Assembly (NCBI GenBank): GCA_021793235.1 | Contig: JAJYTD010000005.1 | Coordinates: 124,001-188,000, forward strand | Reading direction: 5' to 3' | Length of the DNA stretch: 64,000 nt | Source of the DNA: Actinomycetes bacterium | GTDB taxonomy: Bacteria > Actinomycetota > Actinomycetes > Streptosporangiales > Streptosporangiaceae | In this document: positions 19,959 through 27,047 of the stretch, piece after piece | Position numbering within the stretch: position 1 is the stretch's first letter | Layout: every line of letters begins with the position of its first letter | The notes under the pieces: generated by a model | Seen by the model: the letters and a program-made list of their open reading frames with translations, nothing else | Told to the model about the DNA's origin: nothing | Database searches by the model: none | Program-made: the position numbers and the translations under genes

Positions 19959-21155
19959 ATGAGCACCCCGAACAAGAACGGCATGCCCTCATGGCTGCCC
20001 CGGGCCATGCTCCTCGCCGGGTGGACGGTGATCGCCTTCGGCGTCGCGGGATGGCTGTTCCTGCAGCTCCGCAGCCTGCTCATCCTCCTGCTCATCTCCC
20101 TGTTCCTCGCGCTCGCCCTGGAGCCCGCGGTGAACTGGCTGAGCAGGCACCGGTGGCCACGGGGCCTGGCGACCGGTGCGGTCATGCTGGCCGGGCTGGT
20201 CGCCGTGGTGCTGTTCTTCTCCGTCCTGGGATCGATGCTGGTCGGTCAGATCCTGGAGTTCATCAACCAGGTGCCCGCCATGAGCCGCGGCTTGCTGAGC
20301 TGGGTCAACGACACCTTCAACACATCCTTCTCACCCAACACCCTGCTCAGCGAGATCACCGACGCCACCGGCCTGATCGACCAGTACGCCTCCAGCGTCG
20401 CCGAGAACGCCTGGGGCGCGGGGACCACGTTGCTCGTCCTGCTGTTCAACGGGTTGACGATCGCGCTGTTCACCTACTATCTGACCGCTGACGGCCCGCG
20501 CTTCCGCCGCACCATCTGCTCGGTCCTTCCGCCCCGCACCCAGCGGGAGGTGCTGCGTGCCTGGGAAATCGCGATCGACAAAACGGGCGGCTACATCTAC
20601 TCGCGTGCACTGCTCGCGCTGGTGGCCACGCTCGCGCACTACCTGGCGCTGATCGTTCTGGACATCCACTACGCGTTCGCGCTGGCCCTGTGGGTGGGGG
20701 TGTTCTCACAGTTCATCCCCACCGTCGGCACCTACATCGGCGGAGCGCTCCCGGTCCTGGTGGCGCTACTCCAGGGACCGTGGCCTGCGCTGTGGATCCT
20801 CATCTTCATCACGCTCTACCAGCAGTTCGAGAATTACGTGCTGCATCCGAGGATCACAGCGCGCACGCTGGACATGCACCCGGCCGTAGCGTTCGGATCG
20901 GTCATCGCCGGCGCCGCCATCCTCGGCGCCCCCGGGGCGCTGCTGGCGCTGCCCGCCGGGGCGAGTATGCAGGCGTTTCTGAGCATCTACATCAAGCGCT
21001 ACACGGTGGCCCAGCACCCCCTGCTCGATCCCCGCGAGGAGCAGGACAACGGAAGCGGAAAAAGCGAGGACGGGAAACGCCCAAAGGCCCCCTCTGCCAA
21101 AGAACGGGCACCGCGCAAGAAGAACCGCGGCGATTCACCGGGCGGGAGCTCCTGA
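19959..21155 (+). CDS. AI-2E family transporter / PerM-type permease
   Basis: 398 residues from ATG 19959 with AAGGAAG upstream. Six to eight hydrophobic helices and the conserved family segments are visible: GVFSQFIPTVGTYIGGALPVLVAL and the C-terminal LHPRITARTLDMHPAVAFGSVIAGAAILG. Members export small molecules or act as ion antiporters; the substrate here is unknown. The C-terminal 50 residues are charged and cytoplasmic (KSEDGKRPKAPSAKERA). Confidence 0.9.
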   Translation: MSTPNKNGMPSWLPRAMLLAGWTVIAFGVAGWLFLQLRSLLILLLISLFLALALEPAVNWLSRHRWPRGLATGAVMLAGLVAVVLFFSVLGSMLVGQILEFINQVPAMSRGLLSWVNDTFNTSFSPNTLLSEITDATGLIDQYASSVAENAWGAGTTLLVLLFNGLTIALFTYYLTADGPRFRRTICSVLPPRTQREVLRAWEIAIDKTGGYIYSRALLALVATLAHYLALIVLDIHYAFALALWVGVFSQFIPTVGTYIGGALPVLVALLQGPWPALWILIFITLYQQFENYVLHPRITARTLDMHPAVAFGSVIAGAAILGAPGALLALPAGASMQAFLSIYIKRYTVAQHPLLDPREEQDNGSGKSEDGKRPKAPSAKERAPRKKNRGDSPGGSS

Positions 21156-21189
21156 CCACCGAATGAAAGAAGGCAACGTATCGCACAAT

Positions 21190-21236
21190 GGCCGTGCGCA
21201 CCAGGGATCCCGCCGGACAGTACCGGCCGTGCGCAC
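21190..21236. repeat. Two 12-bp direct repeats containing a palindrome
   Basis: GGCCGTGCGCAC occurs at 21190-21201 and again at 21225-21236, 35 bp apart. The core GTGCGCAC is itself a perfect palindrome. Both lie in the gap upstream of the 21340 gene. A third GTGCGCAC is just after that gene, near 21873. They could be binding sites for a dimeric regulator. Confidence 0.4.
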
Positions 21237-21260
21237 GTCTTTGGCCGTTAATGACGACAG

Positions 21261-21298
21261 TTTGTAGGAACTCCTTCAGCCAACCGGTTCCCTACAAA
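21261..21298. promoter_or_regulatory. Hairpin / inverted repeat upstream of the 21340 gene
   Basis: TTTGTAGG (21261-21268) pairs with CCTACAAA (21291-21298), and AAC continues with GTT across a single bulged C, giving an 11-bp stem. It lies 42 bp before the ATG of the 174-residue gene. It may be the AI-2E gene terminator or an operator; there is no following T-tract. Confidence 0.45.
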
Positions 21299-21339
21299 GG
21301 GGTTTCCATCGCATACTCGCCTGGGAGGGGGACTGAAAG

Positions 21340-21864
21340 ATGAAGCAGGATCTCACCGCTCTGTGCTGCGAGTGCGGCGCGAGCCGCCAGGTCAGCGCCT
21401 ATCGCGGCATCGGCGAAGCGCAATCCGCCTACGGGCTCGCACGGTGCGTGGTCTGGCGGATGTGCCGACCCTGCGGTCATCGCACTTACCACGCCTACCT
21501 GCGCGGCGACGACGACCGCGACGAACTCGAAGACGCCCTCAAACTCGACGATGCCCTTGCCGCCGAAGCCCTCGACGAGGAGATCGAGCAGTTACGGCTG
21601 TGCGGAATCGACATCGGCCACGCTCCGGTACCCGCCATCTGGGACGGTCAGCCTGTGGGAATGGTCACCCAGCGGCTCACCGACCTTTCCTATGCCATCG
21701 TCCTCGACCCCGGCTCCTCGGTGGTCGCGCGGCTCAAGCTCATCGACCTGATGTGGAACGAACTGTCCATCGGCGAGAACGACGACCGCTGGTACATCCA
21801 GCCTGCGGACGACGACCGCCCCGGCTATGCCGTCCGGCTCTTCGGCTACCGCGTGCGCCGCTGA
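21340..21864 (+). CDS. Conserved hypothetical protein with N-terminal CXXC zinc motif
   Basis: 174 residues. Near the N-terminus are CCECGASRQ and, about 35 residues later, CRPCGHRTYH, which together make a four-cysteine zinc site. An acidic helical linker follows (DDDRDELEDALKLDDALAAEALDEE), then an alpha/beta C-terminal half. GGAGGGGG precedes the ATG. Monocistronic, with repeats and a hairpin upstream, and convergent with dinG. Family not recognised by me. Confidence 0.75.
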   Translation: MKQDLTALCCECGASRQVSAYRGIGEAQSAYGLARCVVWRMCRPCGHRTYHAYLRGDDDRDELEDALKLDDALAAEALDEEIEQLRLCGIDIGHAPVPAIWDGQPVGMVTQRLTDLSYAIVLDPGSSVVARLKLIDLMWNELSIGENDDRWYIQPADDDRPGYAVRLFGYRVRR

Positions 21865-21882
21865 CTCACGGGCGTGCGCACC

Positions 21883-23934
21883 TCACCCGGCGACGGGTGC
21901 CGCTGCAAGGCGCCGCAGCGCGGCCCGGGCCACTTCCGGATCGGCCGTACCCCAGTAGGGCGGCAGAGATGAGCGCAGGAATCCGCCGTAGCGTGCGGTG
22001 GCCAGCCGGGGATCGAGCACCGCGACCACACCCCGATCGGACATGGACCGCAGCAGCCGTCCGGTGCCCTGGGCGAGCAGCAGTGCTGCGTGGGTGGCGG
22101 CCACCGCCATGAACCCGTTGCCGCCGCGTGCGCCCACCGAGCGCTGACGCGCCGAGGCCAGCGGGTCGTCGGGCCGCGGGAACGGGATCCGGTCCACGAT
22201 GACCAGCTGCAGCGAAGGCCCCGGAACGTCCACTCCCTGCCACAGCGACAAGGTTCCGAACAGGCAGGACGGCTCGTCCTCGGCGAACTCGGCGACCAGT
22301 CGGCCGGTGGAGTCGTCACCCTGGCACAAGATCGGCACCTGCAACCGTTCCCGCAGTTCATCGGTGGCCTGCGTGGCGGCGCGCATCGAGGAGAACAGGC
22401 CGAGCGTGCGACCACCCGCGGCCTCGACCAGACCGGCGATCTCATCGATGTATCGGGGGTCCAGGCCGTCGCGGCCGGGCGGCGGCAGGTGCCGGGCGAC
22501 GTAGAGGATTCCGCTGCGCGCATGGTCGAAAGGCGAACCGACGTCCACCCCGCGCCAGCGCGGCTCCCCCTCCGCGGTGGCGGAGTCATCGGCCGCCGCC
22601 TTCTCCGGCGGGGGAGCAGCCCCCGGCCCCGCGGATCCGTCCGTGGTCTCGCGTCCCAGCCCCCACTGCATGGCCAGCGCGGTGAACGAACCGCCCAGCG
22701 CCAGGGTCGCCGATGTCAGAACGGTGGTGCGGTCGCCGAACAGCTTCTCCCGGAGCAGCCCGCTGACGGCCAGCGGGGCCACGTGCAGGGTCGGCGCCTG
22801 CCCGGCTCCCTTGGCCAGCCAGACGACATCGCCGCGATCGCGCAGCGGTGGTTCGAACGACTCCAGGATCCGCACGGCATCGTCATGCACCTCTTCCAGA
22901 GCGGCCAGTGCGCGCTTGCGCGACGTGGCGGTGTCGGGGTCGTTCTCGCCACCGGTGGACTTCACCGCCGTGAGGCAGGCGTGCGCGGCGTCGCGGACAC
23001 TCGCCACGGCTCCGGCCAGGCCTTCGGGGATGTGGTCGATGCGGCCGGCCTCGGTCTCGGTGAACATCAGCGCCAGACCATCGGCGGCCTCGCCCAGCCG
23101 CTCGGTGATGTCGGCCTCGCACAACCGTGCCGCACGCTTGGCCGCCGTGGTTACGGCACGCTCGCTGAGGGCGCCCGTGGCCACGGAAGTCACCCGGTCG
23201 ACGAGTTCATGGGCCTCGTCGACCATCAGTACCCGATGCTCGGGCAGCAGCTGGTAGCCCTGCATGGCGCCGATGGCCAGCATGGCGTGGTTGGTGACGA
23301 CGATGTCCGCGCCTCCGGCGTCGGCGCGGGCCTGCTCGGCGAAGCATTCCTGGCCGAAGGGGCAGGCGGCCGCGCCCATGCACTCGTTCGCGGAGACGGA
23401 GACCTGCCGCCAGGCGAGGTCGCTGACACCGGGGGCGAGTTCGTCGCGGTCGCCGGTGACCGTCTCCTCGGCCCATTCGTGCAGCCGCTTCACCTGCCGC
23501 CCCAGTGACGAGAGCTGGCGCGGGTCGAACAGCTCGACCTCGTCGGGTTCGGTGTCGGCCGCGTTCTGCAGCCGGTGCCGGCACAGGTAGTTGCGCCGTC
23601 CTTTGAGGATGGCGAAGGTCGGCTCGCGCTTGAGCAGTGGTGTCAGCGCCGCGGCCAGCCGGGGCAGGTCGCGGTCGATGAGCTGACGCTGCAGTGCGAT
23701 GGTGGCGGTGGAGACCACGACCGTGGTGTCCTCGGCTATGGCATGGCGGATCGCGGGCACGAGGTAGGCCAGCGACTTTCCGGTACCGGTGCCGGCTTGG
23801 ACGACCAGGTGCTCCTCGGCGTCGATCGCGGCGCTCACTGCCTCGGCCATGGTGACCTGGCCGGCTCGGCGGGAACCGCCGAGCGCGCGTACCGCGGCAT
23901 CCAGCAGGGTTTCGACGTCGGGAAGTTCAGTCAC
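21883..23934 (-). CDS. dinG: ATP-dependent DNA helicase, DinG/XPD-like
   Basis: 683 residues from GTG 23934. Superfamily 2 iron-sulfur-type helicase. Walker A is VQAGTGTGKSLAYLVPA, the DEAH box is LMVDEAHELVD, and the C-terminal motif reads GTLSLWQGVDVPGPSLQLVIVDRIPFPRPDDPLAS. The four cysteines of the Fe-S domain are plausible at YLCRH, ANECMG, AACPFG and QECFA. It unwinds damaged or R-looped DNA. No SD precedes the GTG, but TACTGT ends 7 nt upstream, so a leaderless mRNA is likely; longer in-frame extensions to 24036 are not needed. It is the last host gene before the mobile element. Confidence 0.92.
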   Translation of the reverse strand: MTELPDVETLLDAAVRALGGSRRAGQVTMAEAVSAAIDAEEHLVVQAGTGTGKSLAYLVPAIRHAIAEDTTVVVSTATIALQRQLIDRDLPRLAAALTPLLKREPTFAILKGRRNYLCRHRLQNAADTEPDEVELFDPRQLSSLGRQVKRLHEWAEETVTGDRDELAPGVSDLAWRQVSVSANECMGAAACPFGQECFAEQARADAGGADIVVTNHAMLAIGAMQGYQLLPEHRVLMVDEAHELVDRVTSVATGALSERAVTTAAKRAARLCEADITERLGEAADGLALMFTETEAGRIDHIPEGLAGAVASVRDAAHACLTAVKSTGGENDPDTATSRKRALAALEEVHDDAVRILESFEPPLRDRGDVVWLAKGAGQAPTLHVAPLAVSGLLREKLFGDRTTVLTSATLALGGSFTALAMQWGLGRETTDGSAGPGAAPPPEKAAADDSATAEGEPRWRGVDVGSPFDHARSGILYVARHLPPPGRDGLDPRYIDEIAGLVEAAGGRTLGLFSSMRAATQATDELRERLQVPILCQGDDSTGRLVAEFAEDEPSCLFGTLSLWQGVDVPGPSLQLVIVDRIPFPRPDDPLASARQRSVGARGGNGFMAVAATHAALLLAQGTGRLLRSMSDRGVVAVLDPRLATARYGGFLRSSLPPYWGTADPEVARAALRRLAAAPVAG

Positions 23935-24040
23935 GGATGCGACAGTACCGCGCCGGGGTGTTCCGTGCGTCCGCCGTGCTCGTATTTCCGCGTTGAATGC
24001 GGATCCCGGTAGAAAGTCCACGATCGACGGGCTCATTCTC

Positions 24041-24073
24041 TGGTGGACGCGGGTGGACTCAAACCGAACACCT
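24041..24073. other. Candidate left attachment remnant (tRNA 3'-end-like sequence)
   Basis: These 33 bases match 21 of 33 positions of 43420-43452, the 3' end of tRNA-Ala copy 1 next to the recombinase gene. Read on the minus strand the segment has the spacing of a tRNA 3' half ending in ACCA, but its T-stem does not pair. It could be an old or divergent left attachment site. No exact repeat of the tRNA end was seen. Confidence 0.2.
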
Positions 24074-24330
24074 GGCAGAGGTTTGAGCGGCTCGATTCCG
24101 CTTGGAAACAGGCGAAACTCGGTATCGGCGATGAGGCGGTGGACGCCCCCGAAGGCGAGCCTGGTGTCGTCACAACCCCAAGGAGACGAACTAGAACACC
24201 GTTGACGGAGAGTGAAGTGGACTCTATCCGAACTGCCCGGATGAGCGGCGAGAGCGTGGTGTCGATCTCACGGCGGTTCGGCGTCCACCGGATGACAGTG
24301 TGGACGCACACGAAGGATCTGATCACATAA
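24043..24330 (+). CDS. Helix-turn-helix protein, possible recombinase C-terminal remnant
   Basis: Up to 95 residues from a GTG at 24043; the true start may be internal. The last 45 residues form a helix-turn-helix (TPLTESEVDSIRTARMSGES then ISRRFGVHRMTVWTHTKDL) like the DNA-binding tails of Hin-type resolvases and of some serine integrases. The first 45 residues are not recognised and overlap the tRNA-like sequence. With no catalytic domain it is either a small DNA-binding protein or the remnant of an older recombinase at the left end of the element. Confidence 0.38.
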   Translation: MDAGGLKPNTWQRFERLDSAWKQAKLGIGDEAVDAPEGEPGVVTTPRRRTRTPLTESEVDSIRTARMSGESVVSISRRFGVHRMTVWTHTKDLIT

Positions 24331-24346
24331 CTCCTCCGCGCTTGAT

Positions 24347-25222
24347 TCAGGCGGTCTGGACGCGCATCTGCCGGTAGTGGCCAGGGGTCACGCCGACGTA
24401 CTGACGGAACAAGCGGGTGGCATGGGAGCGAGAGTGCCAGCCCACCTTGTGCATCGCGGTCGTAACGGTCAGATCGGTCTCTCGCAGGTACTTTGCCAGC
24501 TGTTCGGCACGGAGCATCGTCAGGAACGCCAGCGGAGTCTTCCCATACGCCTCGACGAACACGCTGCTCAATCGTGACGGCGACAGATGCACCTCGGCCG
24601 CAATCTCCTCCAGCGTCCACCGCCGTTCGGGATGCTCACGCAGGAGATCAGCAGCCCGCCGAACCTCGACCCGCAACGGCGCGAAGCGGCGATCCCTCGG
24701 CAACGTGGGCCGGATATGCGCACGCTGGGAGGGCGATATCCGCACCGGGGACACCTTGATGAACGGGGCGATCACATACGCGATCTGGAACCACAGCGCC
24801 TGCATCCGCAGGTAGTGCCGCACAAAATTCCCATCCACGCTCAGCGCGACCAGCTCGTCCAGCCACGGCATCAACATGCCCACCCGATCTTCCCCGAGCC
24901 GGAGTATCTGCGCAGGCTCGGAGTAGATCGTCTCCGCGAACCCTTGAGCGTCGAGCCGGTCTTCGAGGAATCCGGCGTACTGCCAGCGCACCTGGTCGAG
25001 CATGTAGTCGGTGTCGGCGTAGACCGTGGTGGCGGTGATGTGTCCCTCGGGTTCGGACCCGCAGAGCACGTTGGCTCCGAGCAAGATCACATCACCGGGT
25101 TTGACGGGTTTCTGTCCGAACTCAGAGAAGAGGATTGCGGATCCGTCGCGGACGACGATGATCTTCACGCAGTCATACGCCACCGGGCCGACAGGTCGAT
25201 GAACTACCCGTGACCGGGCCAC
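24347..25222 (-). CDS. AraC-family transcriptional regulator, left copy
   Basis: About 291 residues from GTG 25222, chosen so the N-terminus aligns with the second copy at 34308; an ATG or GTG further up would add 29 residues. The N-terminal two thirds are a ligand- or dimerisation-type domain (AYDCVKIIVVRDGSAILFSE). The C-terminus holds the two AraC helix-turn-helices (RWTLEEIAAEVHLSPSRLSSVF and SRSHATRLFRQYVGVTPGHYR). It is about 84% identical to the 34308 product by hand count over about 283 residues, in inverted orientation. This type is common in actinobacterial integrative elements; the target is unknown. Confidence 0.85.
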   Translation of the reverse strand: MARSRVVHRPVGPVAYDCVKIIVVRDGSAILFSEFGQKPVKPGDVILLGANVLCGSEPEGHITATTVYADTDYMLDQVRWQYAGFLEDRLDAQGFAETIYSEPAQILRLGEDRVGMLMPWLDELVALSVDGNFVRHYLRMQALWFQIAYVIAPFIKVSPVRISPSQRAHIRPTLPRDRRFAPLRVEVRRAADLLREHPERRWTLEEIAAEVHLSPSRLSSVFVEAYGKTPLAFLTMLRAEQLAKYLRETDLTVTTAMHKVGWHSRSHATRLFRQYVGVTPGHYRQMRVQTA

Positions 25223-25312
25223 GATGGGCGCATATGGCCGTGGTTCCGGCTTGTCCAGCCTCGTGTGTGAGGGGCAGTCGGCGTGTAGGCCAGGTCGACC
25301 CGCCCCCATCGC

Positions 25313-26401
25313 TCATCGAGGACTTCCGGGAGAGACCTCGGTGGCGAGGACGCCGTAGATGAGCGTGTCCGTCCACTCGCCCTTGTTCCACCAGTCCTGT
25401 CGCAGGTGCGCTTCGTGCTGCATCCCGGCGCGCTGTGCGAGTCGCGCGGAAGCCTCGTTGCGAGCATCCATCTGCGCTGCGACACGGTGGAGGCTGTACT
25501 GCTCGAATCCCAGGGTGAGCACCGTTCGTACGGCTTCTGTCGCAAGCCCTCGCCCACTGTGCGCGGGGTCGAGCACCCAGCCGATCTCGGCTACACGGCG
25601 TTTAATATCGGTCAGCCACAGTTGCACATCGCCGATGACCGCACCCTCATGCTCGATGACCAGCGCAAGAGCGGTACTCGCGCCGTTGAGGCCGGTCTTC
25701 GTCATCCGCTCGCTGACGTGACGCGAAGCGTCAGTCTCCGACCACGGTTCGTCGAGCAGATAGCGGGCGACGTCGGCACGACAGTAGATGCGCTGCAATG
25801 CTGGTGCGTCGGCGTGCTGGTGCAGCCTCAACCGTAGCCGCTCGGTCTGCACGGGAACCGGTGTGATCGGTTTGAGATCGAGGAGGTAGTGCATCAGGAC
25901 GACCTCCTGACCCGAGGGAGCCACATCGCGGGTCGCCTCCCCTTGGATAAAACCCGCCCGTTCGAGCACCCGCTGAGACGCCTTATTCTCAGGCACAGTA
26001 CGAGCCACGAGCCGAGTGAAGCCGCTGCGCCGAGCGAGTTCGACAGCGAGAGCGAGCGCACCCGCGGCCAGCCCTTTGCCTCGATGGTTGGGGTGCATCC
26101 AGAAACCGGCCTCCACGGAACCCTCCGATGCTCCGAACAGCACCAGACTGCCTGTGAAGGCATCAGTGGCGGGGTCGGCGATTGTCAACACCGCAAGGTC
26201 GCCGCGCTCCAGGCCCTCGCGGATCGCCCCCTCGATCAGCGCGACCACTGACGCCTCGGTGTACTCCGGCTCCGGAAGGTGCGCGTGCTGACGCACCGCC
26301 GGGTCGGACGCGCCGGAGGCATACGCGCTCGCGTCGACCGAGCGCATCGTGCGCAGCACCGCATGGTCGCTGCGAAGTGGGAGAAGGCCGACATCCAACA
26401 T
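25313..26401 (-). CDS. Tandem GNAT acetyltransferase (two fused GNAT domains)
   Basis: 362 residues with two RimJ/RimL-type acetyl-CoA-binding domains. Domain 1 (about 1-180) has FWMHPNHRGKGLAAGALALAVE with TVPENKASQRVLERAGF. Domain 2 (about 185-362) has GWVLDPAHSGRGLATEAVRTVLT with MDARNEASARLAQRAGM. Such proteins acetylate amino groups of drugs, peptides or ribosomal proteins; substrate unknown. It is divergent from the TetR gene with only 37 bp between them, so the TetR product probably controls it, and resistance or detoxification is likely. There is no SD before the ATG, so it may be leaderless. Confidence 0.88.
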   Translation of the reverse strand: MLDVGLLPLRSDHAVLRTMRSVDASAYASGASDPAVRQHAHLPEPEYTEASVVALIEGAIREGLERGDLAVLTIADPATDAFTGSLVLFGASEGSVEAGFWMHPNHRGKGLAAGALALAVELARRSGFTRLVARTVPENKASQRVLERAGFIQGEATRDVAPSGQEVVLMHYLLDLKPITPVPVQTERLRLRLHQHADAPALQRIYCRADVARYLLDEPWSETDASRHVSERMTKTGLNGASTALALVIEHEGAVIGDVQLWLTDIKRRVAEIGWVLDPAHSGRGLATEAVRTVLTLGFEQYSLHRVAAQMDARNEASARLAQRAGMQHEAHLRQDWWNKGEWTDTLIYGVLATEVSPGSPR

Positions 26402-26438
26402 ACAACAAAACTAACATATTTCGGATAGAGTGGTGGGC

Positions 26439-27038
26439 ATGAGCTACTGGGAGCACCGCAAGCCCGTCCGCAGGACGCGGGCCGTGGACGTGCGCGACGT
26501 CGCCCGCGTCGCCGTCGAGTTGCTGGATGAGGGCGGTCTGCGTGCGCTCACCATCCGCGCCGTTGCACTTCGGCTGGACGTCGCGCCCGCAAGCTTGTAC
26601 TCCAGGGTCACGACGGTCGACGACTTGTTCGACCTCGCACTCGACGAAGCGCTCGGGAACGACGTGCAAGTACAGGAAGCCAGGGAGCACTCGGAGCTGC
26701 ACGCCTTGATGCTTGCCTACTACCACCACCTCGTCCGGCACCCCTGGGCCTGCCAAGTCATCGCCATGCGCGCACCCCGAGGGCCCAACTATCTGCTCCT
26801 CTCCGAGCGCATGTGCGTCCTGCTCGGTGAGCGTGGCTCGACAGACCCGCTCGGTGATGCCTACGTTCTCTCGAACTTCATCATCGGGAGCGCGACCACG
26901 ACCCCGACGGCGGGTCATGAGCGAGAGGCGGCTGTCGACAGCGAGGTCGCCCCGCTCTACGCATCACTCCACGCGGCGCACGAGGTAGACACCGAAGCCA
27001 TCATCAGCGGGGGCCTTGACGCCCTGCTTTGTCGGTGA
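26439..27038 (+). CDS. TetR-family repressor, divergent from the GNAT gene
   Basis: 199 residues from ATG 26439 (MSYWEHRKPVRRTRAVDV). The N-terminal HTH reads LTIRAVALRLDVAPASLYSRVTTVDDLF. The rest matches the C-terminal ligand/dimer domain of TetR-type regulators. The intergenic region of 37 bp is AT-rich, unlike its surroundings, and must hold both promoters and the operator, so cross-regulation of the GNAT gene is expected. GGTGGGC lies just before the start. Confidence 0.88.
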   Translation: MSYWEHRKPVRRTRAVDVRDVARVAVELLDEGGLRALTIRAVALRLDVAPASLYSRVTTVDDLFDLALDEALGNDVQVQEAREHSELHALMLAYYHHLVRHPWACQVIAMRAPRGPNYLLLSERMCVLLGERGSTDPLGDAYVLSNFIIGSATTTPTAGHEREAAVDSEVAPLYASLHAAHEVDTEAIISGGLDALLCR

Positions 27039-27047
27039 CTGCCCTCT

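Noticed and set aside
24041-24116. Complete tRNA gene at the left edge
   Set aside because: The T-stem and anticodon stem do not pair; only the spacing of the 3' half is tRNA-like.
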